Shown one piece after another: positions 16,279 through 23,767 of a DNA stretch of 32,709 bases (its first letter is position 1; every line of letters starts with the position of its first letter). The translations under genes and the position numbers were made by a program. Location: contig CAZDGV010000017.1 in the NCBI GenBank assembly GCA_964505195.1, positions 1 to 32,709 on the forward strand, given 5' to 3'. This DNA is from CAZDGV01 sp964505195. Its GTDB lineage: Bacteria; Bacteroidota; Bacteroidia; Chitinophagales; Chitinophagaceae. The notes beneath the pieces were generated by a model. It saw nothing but the letters and a program-made list of their open reading frames with translations, did not search any database and was not told the DNA's origin.

Positions 16279-16298
16279 AGTGTTTCAACCCTTTTTAT

Positions 16299-17945
16299 AT
16301 GAAAAAACACATAATACTTTTTTCACTTTTAGTGCTAGTAAAGATTACTACGCTCTTTGCACAGGTTCCCGTACTGAATAGTAACCCGGGAGCGGGACCA
16401 ACCCTTTTTCTGGACTTCGACGGGCAAACCGTACAAACCACTTACTGGAATGGCGGAACGACTTTTTATGCTACACCTTATGCCTTTACAAGCGATCAGA
16501 TCAACAACATGTTTAAAATGGTTGCGGAGGATTTCAGACCATTTCAAATGAATGTTACCACCGACTCAGCAGTTTACTTTGCCGCACCTGCAAACCGACG
16601 TCAGCGTATGATCATAACTACCTACAGCAGCTGGTACGGCAATGCGGGAGGCGTAGCTTATACGGGGTCTTTTCGCTGGGGACTCGAAATACCGGCCTTC
16701 GTTTTCAGCAATCTGCTGGGAAATAATTTTAAGTATGTAGCAGAAGCCATTTCGCATGAAGCCGGACATACACTGGGATTGCAACATCAAAGCAGCTACG
16801 ATGCCAACTGCAGTTTCGTAAGTGAATACAATAGTGGTGCCGGCAGCGGTGAAATTGGCTGGGCGCCAATTATGGGCGTAGGTTATCAGCGTAATCTCAC
16901 ACTCTGGCATAGCGGATCCAGCACTTTCGGCTGCACCAGCATTCAAAACGATTTGAATTTAATTGCCAGTACCAGCAATGGAATTGTCTATCGCACCGAC
17001 GATGTTGGCAACACTTTGCAGGAAAGCACTCCGATTACTTTAAATGGAAACAGCTACAGTATCAATGGATTCATCAACAATACCAATGACGTAGATGTGT
17101 TTAACTGCACACTTTCGCAACGCGGACAATTCACGCTGAATGCCATTCCATTTAATACAGGTAATAATGCTACTTCAGCAAATATTGATATGAAAGTAGA
17201 ATTGCTTTCTTCCGCAGGAAACCTCTTACGCAGTTTTAATCCGTCCGCACAGCTGGCAGTGTTGGTTGATACCACACTCGAAGCGGGCAGCTACTATATC
17301 CGCATCAGCAATATTGGCAATGTGAATGCAGGCAACTACGGAATGCTGGGAAGCTATGCGCTTACAGGCACATTCACAGGTGGAGGAAGTGGTGGAAGTG
17401 GAGGAAGTGGCGGGGGTGGTGGTGTAGTAACAACACCTGTACCAGTAGAAAGTGTAATGCTTTCGGGCCGCGTACGTAACAGACAACATGAGTTGCAATG
17501 GAGTATTGTGGCCAATGAACCCATCGCCTACGCGTCTTTGCAAAGATCACTGGACGGACGAACCTTCACCGAACTGTTTAGAACTAGCACCGGAGCAACA
17601 AGCTATACTTACCAGCCGCGGGAAACCACAATCCTATACTATCGCCTAGTGGCAGTAACTGCTTCCAATTTGCAGTACCCTTCCAATATTATTTCGCTGA
17701 AAGGCAGCACAAAGCCTTCCAGAGCAGCAACGCTGACCACCAATCAATTTAGCAATGAAATGATCTGGATGAGTGATTCGGCTGCCGACTGGCGCTTGAT
17801 GAATGCTTCGGGCATCATGGTAATGAAAGGAAGGTTTTCCATCGGTTTTAACCAAATTCAAACCGGCCATTTGCCAGCGGGGGTATATATATTGCAAATC
17901 GTTGAAGGAAGGGAAATAAGATCTACTAAAATGATGAAGTACTGA
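16299..17945 (+). CDS. Secreted metzincin-type zinc metalloprotease with PPC domain and T9SS sorting signal
   Basis: A 548-residue protein with a signal peptide (1-21, ending LFAQ). The zinc site is at residues 153-163, HEAGHTLGLQH (HExxHxxGxxH), with a likely Met-turn at Met192 (PIMGVGY), so the metzincin fold is well supported. Residues about 235-358 resemble a PPC beta-sandwich (TLQESTPITLNGNSYSINGFI, later GSYYIRISNIGNVNAGNYG). A Gly/Ser linker (361-375) leads to a beta domain and a terminal T9SS type A-like signal (LPAGVYILQIVEGREIRSTKMMKY region, 525-548). The catalytic domain starts almost directly after the signal peptide, with no propeptide. Natural substrate unknown. The small secreted protein gene lies 71 bp upstream. 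Confidence 0.88.
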   Translation: MKKHIILFSLLVLVKITTLFAQVPVLNSNPGAGPTLFLDFDGQTVQTTYWNGGTTFYATPYAFTSDQINNMFKMVAEDFRPFQMNVTTDSAVYFAAPANRRQRMIITTYSSWYGNAGGVAYTGSFRWGLEIPAFVFSNLLGNNFKYVAEAISHEAGHTLGLQHQSSYDANCSFVSEYNSGAGSGEIGWAPIMGVGYQRNLTLWHSGSSTFGCTSIQNDLNLIASTSNGIVYRTDDVGNTLQESTPITLNGNSYSINGFINNTNDVDVFNCTLSQRGQFTLNAIPFNTGNNATSANIDMKVELLSSAGNLLRSFNPSAQLAVLVDTTLEAGSYYIRISNIGNVNAGNYGMLGSYALTGTFTGGGSGGSGGSGGGGGVVTTPVPVESVMLSGRVRNRQHELQWSIVANEPIAYASLQRSLDGRTFTELFRTSTGATSYTYQPRETTILYYRLVAVTASNLQYPSNIISLKGSTKPSRAATLTTNQFSNEMIWMSDSAADWRLMNASGIMVMKGRFSIGFNQIQTGHLPAGVYILQIVEGREIRSTKMMKY

Positions 17946-18044
17946 GAAAATCCGCATCTTTGCTGTACTTTACAACACAGATCTACGAACCTTCGCGATG
18001 GAACCTTACGGAGTTTGAACCCCAGGTAAATGCTTAAGGTTGTT

Positions 18045-18052
18045 TAAATTTG
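18045..18052 (+). promoter_or_regulatory. -7 promoter box of the DUF4290 gene
   Basis: TAAATTTG fits TAnnTTTG and ends 8 bp before the ATG at 18061, predicting a leader of only a few nucleotides. A TTTG at 18014-18017 is 27 bp upstream, too far for a normal -33 element, so the call rests on the box alone. Confidence 0.4.
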
Positions 18053-18060
18053 TTCAGATT

Positions 18061-18732
18061 ATGGAATACAATACTACACGCAGAGCAATGCACATGCGGG
18101 AATATGGTCGTCATATTCAGACCATGGTTGATTATTTGCTCACCATTGATGAAAAAGAAAAGCGGCAGCAGCAGGCACAATGCGTAATTGAATTAATGGG
18201 ATTTCTCAATCCGCATCTGCGCAATGTGGAAGATTTCAGGCATAAACTTTGGGATCATCTTTTCATCGTTTCCGATTTTAAATTGGATGTTGATAGCCCC
18301 TATCCCATCCCCACAAGAGAAACGCTGAAAGCAAAGCCAAAGCCATTGCCTTACCCAAAGAGAAAACCACGGTATAACCATTTGGGCAAGAATATTGAAA
18401 TCATCATCGACAAAGCATTACAGGAAGAAAATCCCGAAAAGAAACAAGGTTTTGCCAACGCAGTTGCATATTACATGAAGCTTGCCTACAATACCTGGCA
18501 CAAAGAAAATATTCACGACGATGCCATTCAATCTGAACTGAGTTCCATTACGCAGGGAGAGCTGGAATTCACCAACAAACCCTTTGTGAAGCACTACAAA
18601 CCATCTGACGATTTTCGTCGCGGAGGCGATGGACAAAAGCGGCATAAGCATTTTCAGCAGCGAGGCGGAGGCGGCAGAATGGGTCGCGATCATCGCAATG
18701 GTGGAGGAAAATTCGGAAAGAAAAGGTATTAA
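18061..18732 (+). CDS. DUF4290 family protein with RGG-rich C-terminal tail
   Basis: 223 residues from the ATG at 18061 (MEYNTTRRAM); the open frame reaches a TTG at 18040, but the ATG matches family starts. Conserved DUF4290 blocks are REYGRHIQTMVDYLL (13-27), MGFLNPHLRNVEDFRHKLWDHLF (46-68) and SDFKLDVDSPYPIP (71-84), then a second helical block (NIEIIIDKALQEENPEKKQGFANAVAYYMKLAYNTWH). Residues 186-223 are a low-complexity basic tail with RRGGDGQKRH, QRGGGGRMGRD and NGGGKFGKKRY, reminiscent of RNA-binding RGG regions. It has no signal peptide, so it is cytoplasmic. The family is restricted to Bacteroidota and its function is not known. A terminator follows. Confidence 0.9.
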   Translation: MEYNTTRRAMHMREYGRHIQTMVDYLLTIDEKEKRQQQAQCVIELMGFLNPHLRNVEDFRHKLWDHLFIVSDFKLDVDSPYPIPTRETLKAKPKPLPYPKRKPRYNHLGKNIEIIIDKALQEENPEKKQGFANAVAYYMKLAYNTWHKENIHDDAIQSELSSITQGELEFTNKPFVKHYKPSDDFRRGGDGQKRHKHFQQRGGGGRMGRDHRNGGGKFGKKRY

Positions 18733-18756
18733 ACGATCATCGAACAAAGTGCAAAG

Positions 18757-18785
18757 GCCGACAATCATATTTGTCGGCTTTTTTA
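18757..18785 (+). terminator. Rho-independent terminator after the DUF4290 gene
   Basis: GCCGACAA, loop TCATAT, TTGTCGGC forms a perfect 8-bp stem (18757-18778), followed by six T. It lies 24 bp past the DUF4290 stop in a convergent spacer and could also slow transcription from the other side, though the minus-strand T run is weak. Confidence 0.85.
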
Positions 18786-18843
18786 TTGCATTCCATTCGT
18801 ATAAAATGATGCTATACAAACTACTACCGTTTAGCGTTTTCTA

Positions 18844-19167
18844 CTACCAACGCTCGTCAAGCGGTATATCGTCACTTGATTGCATGAACTGCTTACGGGA
18901 TTTCAGTTTTTGTTTTTGGCGCTCAACTATCAGCACCGCAATGATATGTCCGGCATCTTTATCAGCATGTGTTTTTAATAACTGTTTGAGCGTTGACTCC
19001 TGAATGTCGATGCGGTATAACATCCGAATGAGTCGATCAAAATCACTTTGAATGAGTTCGTTCACAAATTGGCTCAGTGCAGCTATCAGTTCAGCTTCGG
19101 AAAGACGTGGCTCGAGTTGCAATGCAAGGTCAGTGTTGATTTGATCGATCAGTGATGTTGCTTGCAT
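18844..19167 (-). CDS. Small conserved-looking hypothetical protein
   Basis: A 107-residue, probably all-helical cytoplasmic protein (start at the ATG at 19167, MQATSLIDQINTDL). It has helical stretches SEAELIAALSQFVNELIQSDFDRLIRMLYRIDI and ESTLKQLLKTHADKDAGHIIAVLIVERQKQKLKSRKQF. No signal peptide or cofactor motif is seen. It follows the DUF2400 gene by 67 bp on the same strand and converges with DUF4290. I do not recognise the family; the regular helices and codon use like the neighbours suggest a real gene. Confidence 0.65.
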   Translation of the reverse strand: MQATSLIDQINTDLALQLEPRLSEAELIAALSQFVNELIQSDFDRLIRMLYRIDIQESTLKQLLKTHADKDAGHIIAVLIVERQKQKLKSRKQFMQSSDDIPLDERW

Positions 19168-19234
19168 GATTTGCGGAATTAGATTATGAGAAAGATACAA
19201 ATAGCGGATGGCAATTTAACCGACTTCTACTGCG

Positions 19235-19999
19235 TTATTTTTCAGTAACACCCATACCAAAAAGTGCGAAATCATATTTTACGGGATCTGTTGCATCAAA
19301 ACCACTTAAACGATTGGTAAGTTCAACTGCAGCAAGCCAATCGGTCTGTTTTCTCTGTAACAACCCAAGTGATCTTGCAACCCTTGCCACATGAACATCG
19401 AGCGGACAAATTAAATCAGCCGGCTGAATGCGCTTCCACATTCCGAAATCGACTCCTTTTTCATTGCTGCGCACCATCCAGCGCAGAAACATATTCAATC
19501 GCTTACAACTTGATTTTTGGACAGGGGATGAAATGTGTTTTTCCGTCCGGCGCAAGTGCTCGTGCCGAAAGAAATATTGTCTGAAATAATTGAGCCCTTC
19601 TTCAACACTCATGCCTTGTTGTGGAAAAAAGGCCGTTTCGAGGGTGTCGCTTTCTTTATAGTGATGCTTGAAGAAATCAATGAAATAATACAAATCGTCA
19701 GGTGTAAACGTACGATGCTTAAACTGCGCAAGCTTTTTTAACTGCTTCGGTTCGGCATGCAAACAAAAGGCATAGGGTTGCATTTCCATCAACTGCATCA
19801 GCTCTTTCGACTTATTAATAATCGTTGTGCGGTTGCCCCAGGCAAAAATGGCAGCAAACAAAGCGGCAATTTCTATGTCGGCCTGCTGCGTAAAAAAATG
19901 GGGAATGCAAATGGGATCGGAAGGAATGAAAGAAGGTTGCTGATAGTAAAGCGCTTTTCTATCAAGCATTTTTTTAAGATCGCTTAATTTCTTACTCAA
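19235..19999 (-). CDS. TIGR02757/DUF2400 family protein, DNA-glycosylase-like
   Basis: A 254-residue protein. Signature blocks are FIPSDPICIPHFF (24-36), IAALFAAIFAWGNRTTIINKS (44-64), HISSPVQKSSCKRLNMFLRWMVR (155-177) and KGVDFGMWKRIQPADLICPLDVHVARVARSLGLL (181-214). The LDVHVARVARSLGLL stretch resembles the catalytic-Asp segment of helix-hairpin-helix DNA glycosylases (VDTHVxRVxxRLGL), which suggests a DNA-repair or DNA-binding fold (inference). The start is TTG at 19999, overlapping the TGA of the upstream metB-like gene as TTGA; the next ATG would remove 10 residues of a conserved first helix. Likely cotranscribed with metB-like. Confidence 0.85.
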   Translation of the reverse strand: MSKKLSDLKKMLDRKALYYQQPSFIPSDPICIPHFFTQQADIEIAALFAAIFAWGNRTTIINKSKELMQLMEMQPYAFCLHAEPKQLKKLAQFKHRTFTPDDLYYFIDFFKHHYKESDTLETAFFPQQGMSVEEGLNYFRQYFFRHEHLRRTEKHISSPVQKSSCKRLNMFLRWMVRSNEKGVDFGMWKRIQPADLICPLDVHVARVARSLGLLQRKQTDWLAAVELTNRLSGFDATDPVKYDFALFGMGVTEK

Positions 20000-21135
20000 C
20001 CAATTGCCATTTTCAAATCATCTATCAAATCATCTGCATCTTCAATGCCTACGCTTAAACGAATCAACCCGTCGGACAAGCCATTCTGAATTCGAATATC
20101 ACGCGGTATGGATGCATGTGTCATGCTAGCAGGGTGGTTTACCAAACTTTCTACTCCTCCCAAACTTTCTGCCAGTGAGAAAAGTTTTGTGGCTGATACC
20201 ACACGCTTTGCTTCCGCTTCACTGTCGTTCACCAACTCAAAACTGATCATGCCCCCAAAACCGCGCATTTGCTTGCTGGCAACTGCGTATCCGGGATGGT
20301 CGGTAAAGCCCGGCCAGTAAACCTTTTTTACTTTAGGATGCTTGCTGAGCCAATGCGCAATTTTTTCTCCGTTTGCGCAATGCGCCTCCATGCGTATTCC
20401 CAGCGTTTTGATTCCACGCAATACCAGAAAGCAATCCATGGGACCGGGTACGGCACCACAACTTTTTTGAATGAAAAATAATTGCTCACGCAATGCAGCG
20501 TCATTCATTACCAAGCAACCCTGAATTACATCGCTGTGGCCACTCAAATATTTGGTAGCACTGTGCATTACAATATCAGCGCCCAAAGTGAGCGGGTTTT
20601 GCAGATGCGGAGAAGCAAAAGTGTTATCTACACAAAGCAGGGCTTTTGCCTTTTTTGCAATCGCCGCCATCTCAGCGATGTCTGTAATATTCATCAGCGG
20701 ATTGGTAGGCGTTTCAACCCAAATAAGTTTTGTATGAGCATTCACAGCGGCTTCTACCAGTGCAGGCTGCGTAGTATCCACATAGTGAAAACGGATTCCG
20801 AACTTTTCAAACACTTTAGAGAAGAGTCGGTATGTGCCTCCATACATATCATTGGCTGCAATTACCTCATCGCCTGGTTGCAGCAACTTGATTACGGCAT
20901 CCGTAGCAGCCACACCACTGCTGAATACCAGTCCGTAGTTTCCTTGTTCTATACCTGCTACTGCCTCTTCCAATGCTTTACGTGTAGGGTTTTGACTACG
21001 GGCATATTCAAATCCTTGATTTACCCCCGGCGACTCCTGGACATAAGTACTGGTTTGATAAATGGGTGTCATAATGGCGCCGGTAGAAGGATCGGGATGC
21101 GCGCCTGCATGAATGTATTGGGTTGCTCTTTTCAT
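19996..21135 (-). CDS. Cystathionine gamma-synthase/lyase family PLP enzyme
   Basis: 379 residues from the ATG at 21135 (a TTG three codons upstream is the alternative). It is a Cys/Met metabolism fold-type I enzyme: IHAGAHPDPSTGAIMTPIYQTSTY at the start, YARSQNPTRKALEEAVAGIE (45-63), GGTYRLF (99-105), ETPTNPLMNI (141-150), the PLP lysine Lys195 in MHSATKYLSGHSD, and SLGGVESLVNHPASMTH near the C-terminus. It would act on O-acyl-homoserine or cystathionine in trans-sulfuration. Sequence alone does not separate synthase (MetB) from lyase (MetC/CGL). It lies 31 bp after asnB and overlaps the DUF2400 gene. Confidence 0.93.
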   Translation of the reverse strand: MKRATQYIHAGAHPDPSTGAIMTPIYQTSTYVQESPGVNQGFEYARSQNPTRKALEEAVAGIEQGNYGLVFSSGVAATDAVIKLLQPGDEVIAANDMYGGTYRLFSKVFEKFGIRFHYVDTTQPALVEAAVNAHTKLIWVETPTNPLMNITDIAEMAAIAKKAKALLCVDNTFASPHLQNPLTLGADIVMHSATKYLSGHSDVIQGCLVMNDAALREQLFFIQKSCGAVPGPMDCFLVLRGIKTLGIRMEAHCANGEKIAHWLSKHPKVKKVYWPGFTDHPGYAVASKQMRGFGGMISFELVNDSEAEAKRVVSATKLFSLAESLGGVESLVNHPASMTHASIPRDIRIQNGLSDGLIRLSVGIEDADDLIDDLKMAIG

Positions 21136-21153
21136 ATGAATCAATTCGTGTTA

Positions 21154-21161
21154 CAAAGATG
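21154..21161 (-). promoter_or_regulatory. Possible weak -7 box upstream of the metB-like gene
   Basis: CATCTTTG on the minus strand differs from TAnnTTTG at one position, lies 18 bp before the ATG at 21135, and straddles the spacer after asnB. The asnB-metB spacing also allows simple cotranscription, so this is tentative. Confidence 0.2.
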
Positions 21162-21166
21162 CGGAA

Positions 21167-23020
21167 TTAACAGTATTGTGCTGCACAGAGATAGCGCCAG
21201 TCGTATTGATCTGCCGCATACGCCGCTTTAGCAACTATCGGCATTGTTTCCGTATGCTGCTTCAAAATGCCTTCTTTTACCAACATGCGTTTGCTTTCCA
21301 TCATCATTTCAACAAGCGGCGCTTCTTGCATCCACTGTTGCTGCGGAGGCTCGAAACCAACTTTGTCTTTACGCCAAACAATATTTTCCGGAAGCTGATC
21401 TTTCATGGCTTCACGCAACAACCATTTAGTATAGCCATTGTGAATTTTATACTGCGCTGGAAAGGAGAAGAGCAATTCCACCAACCTATGACTTAAAAAG
21501 GGGAGTCGCAGCTCTATACCATGTGCCATACTGTTTCTATCTGCATAATGCAGCAGCTCACCCAAGCCCTGTTGCATGGTATTGAAATAAAGTAAATCAT
21601 TTAGCTTACTTACCGGTGGCTTATGAACGGAATAGAGTTGATCGTAATGTGCATGTATGTAATCGGGGTGAAGATGCGGATGCATGATGATTTTTTTTCG
21701 CTCCACTTCTTCAAGCTGCGCAGTGGCAATCATGGGAAAAATGGCTGCCATGTAATTGGGGAAACCCCAAGAAAAAGGAATGCCGTTTTGCTGCAGTCGA
21801 ATGCGTTCCTGCATGGCAAAGCCATATTTGAATTTCCCCAACAGTTCCTGTAAATACCAGTGTATGTATCGGGGATAGCCTGCAAGGATTTCATCTGCGC
21901 CTTGTCCGTCAAGCAACACCTTCATATTGTATGATTTTGCCAGCTGCATTACGCGATACTGCGCATATACACTTGCAGAACCAAAAGGCTGCTCCTGATG
22001 CCAGCAAAGTTTTTCAAAGTCGTGCATCAAATCGTTGGCTGTTGGAGCAACAGTATGGTGGCGCATTGAAAATTTTGTTGCGACCGACGCTGCATATTGC
22101 TGCTCATCTTTTGAAAAGCCTGGGAAGATGGCGGTAAATGCTGATGATACAATATTACCATGCGATGATAAAGTAGCGATGGCAGCAACCACTGATGAGC
22201 TGTCAACCCCTCCGCTTAAACTGGTTCCTACCGGCACATTGGCGCGCAAGCGAAGATTCACGCTTTCGGTAAAAAGCTGTTGAAAAGTATGGATGGCCTC
22301 CTCTTCGGTATATTTTTTTTGCGTCTGTTTGTCAAGGTCCCAATAAAGATTTACATAAAGTGTACACCGCTGTAAGTTATAGGTGAGGTAATGCCCCGGA
22401 GGAACGGCAAAAATATCTTTGTAGAAAGTAAGACTTGCGTCGATCGCATTTTGGGTATGCCCATTTGCCAGATAACTCAGTAGTAGCAAGTGATTCCATG
22501 CTTTAGGTACGCCTGCTGCCCAAAGTGCTTTAAACTCACTGGCAAAGAGCAATTGCCGCCCATCAAAATGATAAAGCAGGGGCTTTTCACCAAACCGATC
22601 TCTTGCTGCAAATAGCAGCTGTTCTTTTTCATCCCACAGTGCAAAGGCAAACATACCATCGAACATCTGTAAACACTCCGCTTTCCAAAAGTCGTAAGCC
22701 GCACAAATTACCTCTGTATCTGAGGCAGATTGAAATCGATATCCATGCCGCTCCAAAGTACTGCGGAGTTCGAGATAATTATAAATCTCACCATTATGTA
22801 CAATCGTGTAACGCTGTAAATAATGCATGGGTTGCGCCGCGGCAGAACTCAAGTCGATCACCGACAAGCGGCGATGCCCCAACGCAACCTGCTGTGCAGC
22901 ATTGCACCAATGGCCTTCGCCATCAGGACCGCGGTGCTGCAGCGCATCGGTCATGGCAACAAGTCTTTGCTGCCGGGTATTTTCATGATGAAGTGAGAGA
23001 ATGCCGCTGATGCCACACAT
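21167..23020 (-). CDS. asnB: Asparagine synthase (glutamine-hydrolysing)
   Basis: A 617-residue two-domain amidotransferase. The N-terminal class II glutaminase starts with Cys2 (MCGISGIL) and has LQHRGPDGEGHW (28-38) and NGEIYNY (76-82). The C-terminal synthetase domain has the ATP PP-loop SLSGGVDSSSVVAA (267-280) and the later DGQGADEILAGYPRY and DRNSMAHGIELRLPFLSHRLVELLFSFP blocks. All key positions are present, so it should use glutamine and ATP to make asparagine from aspartate. Related enzymes in polysaccharide loci amidate other substrates, but this context is amino-acid metabolism. It lies 31 bp upstream of the metB-like gene and 47 bp after the DUF2911 gene. Confidence 0.95.
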   Translation of the reverse strand: MCGISGILSLHHENTRQQRLVAMTDALQHRGPDGEGHWCNAAQQVALGHRRLSVIDLSSAAAQPMHYLQRYTIVHNGEIYNYLELRSTLERHGYRFQSASDTEVICAAYDFWKAECLQMFDGMFAFALWDEKEQLLFAARDRFGEKPLLYHFDGRQLLFASEFKALWAAGVPKAWNHLLLLSYLANGHTQNAIDASLTFYKDIFAVPPGHYLTYNLQRCTLYVNLYWDLDKQTQKKYTEEEAIHTFQQLFTESVNLRLRANVPVGTSLSGGVDSSSVVAAIATLSSHGNIVSSAFTAIFPGFSKDEQQYAASVATKFSMRHHTVAPTANDLMHDFEKLCWHQEQPFGSASVYAQYRVMQLAKSYNMKVLLDGQGADEILAGYPRYIHWYLQELLGKFKYGFAMQERIRLQQNGIPFSWGFPNYMAAIFPMIATAQLEEVERKKIIMHPHLHPDYIHAHYDQLYSVHKPPVSKLNDLLYFNTMQQGLGELLHYADRNSMAHGIELRLPFLSHRLVELLFSFPAQYKIHNGYTKWLLREAMKDQLPENIVWRKDKVGFEPPQQQWMQEAPLVEMMMESKRMLVKEGILKQHTETMPIVAKAAYAADQYDWRYLCAAQYC

Positions 23021-23067
23021 GCTGTAAAGATGTGGATTTCAATCAAGAAAACAGTAAGGCATTTTTG

Positions 23068-23646
23068 CTATAAAACAGCAATGGGAAGCGCTACCTGCAC
23101 ATCTTCCCAGCCAATCAGCAGCTGAAAAGATTTTTCATTTATTTTTTCAAAAACCATGGAGAATGCTTCCAGGGTTTCGGCGCTGCGGCCAACTTTACAA
23201 CCGTATCGAACCACATCTTTACCTGCATCGTATTTAAATGCGCCCCATATATCGGTTTCGGTATTGAGGATGATGGTCCAACGATCTTTGTTTTCAATAG
23301 CATATAAGGTATAGCGGCCCTTTTTAACTTTTACAGCGCCAATTTTCACCTCACGGAAAAACTCAATTTCAGTGGCTTCATTGGCACCTAGCCGCCATAT
23401 TTTTCCGTCTTCCACCAACTCCCCAAATACCTTACGACCCTGCTTTTGGGGCCTACTGTAAATAACACGCGCAACCAACGGCTCAACGGTTTTGTTGGGC
23501 TGAATACGAAGAACGGGGTAATTAACAGGATAATAAATCATATCCATGGGCGATTTATCAAGACTGGCAAACTTGTTAGCCACCGTTTGGCCCCAAACAT
23601 GAAAAGCCGTAAAAAACAGGAATGAGAAAACAGCAAAATGTTTCAT
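23068..23646 (-). CDS. Exported DUF2911 family protein
   Basis: 192 residues from the ATG at 23646, which gives a clean signal peptide (MKHFAVFSFLFFTAFHVWGQ). DUF2911 hallmarks are SPMDMIYYPVNYP near residue 33, ARVIYSRPQKQGRKVFGELVEDGKIWRLGANEATEIEFF (60-98), KKGRYTLYAIENKDRWTIILN (106-126) and WGAFKYDAGKDVVRYGCKV. These domains are beta-rich and exported to the periplasm or surface; the family has no assigned reaction. It is 47 bp upstream of asnB and probably shares its transcript. The divergent CoA-transferase begins 121 bp away. Confidence 0.88.
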   Translation of the reverse strand: MKHFAVFSFLFFTAFHVWGQTVANKFASLDKSPMDMIYYPVNYPVLRIQPNKTVEPLVARVIYSRPQKQGRKVFGELVEDGKIWRLGANEATEIEFFREVKIGAVKVKKGRYTLYAIENKDRWTIILNTETDIWGAFKYDAGKDVVRYGCKVGRSAETLEAFSMVFEKINEKSFQLLIGWEDVQVALPIAVL

Positions 23647-23767
23647 GAGATGCGATTGATTTGTAAAATTAGCATAATACGCACTGCATAGTATCATCGG
23701 CATAGATGCGATAAATCATGTGGCAGATACATGCTCGCCCCTAATATTGCAGCACAAACAATCAACT

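Noticed and set aside
17382..17424. GGA/GGT-rich repeat as a possible minisatellite or mobile-element scar
   Set aside because: It is in frame and encodes the Gly/Ser linker of the metzincin, a usual spacer before a C-terminal sorting domain.
20482..21231. A 249-codon plus-strand open frame
   Set aside because: Antisense to the metB-like gene and the end of asnB, both with complete catalytic motifs.
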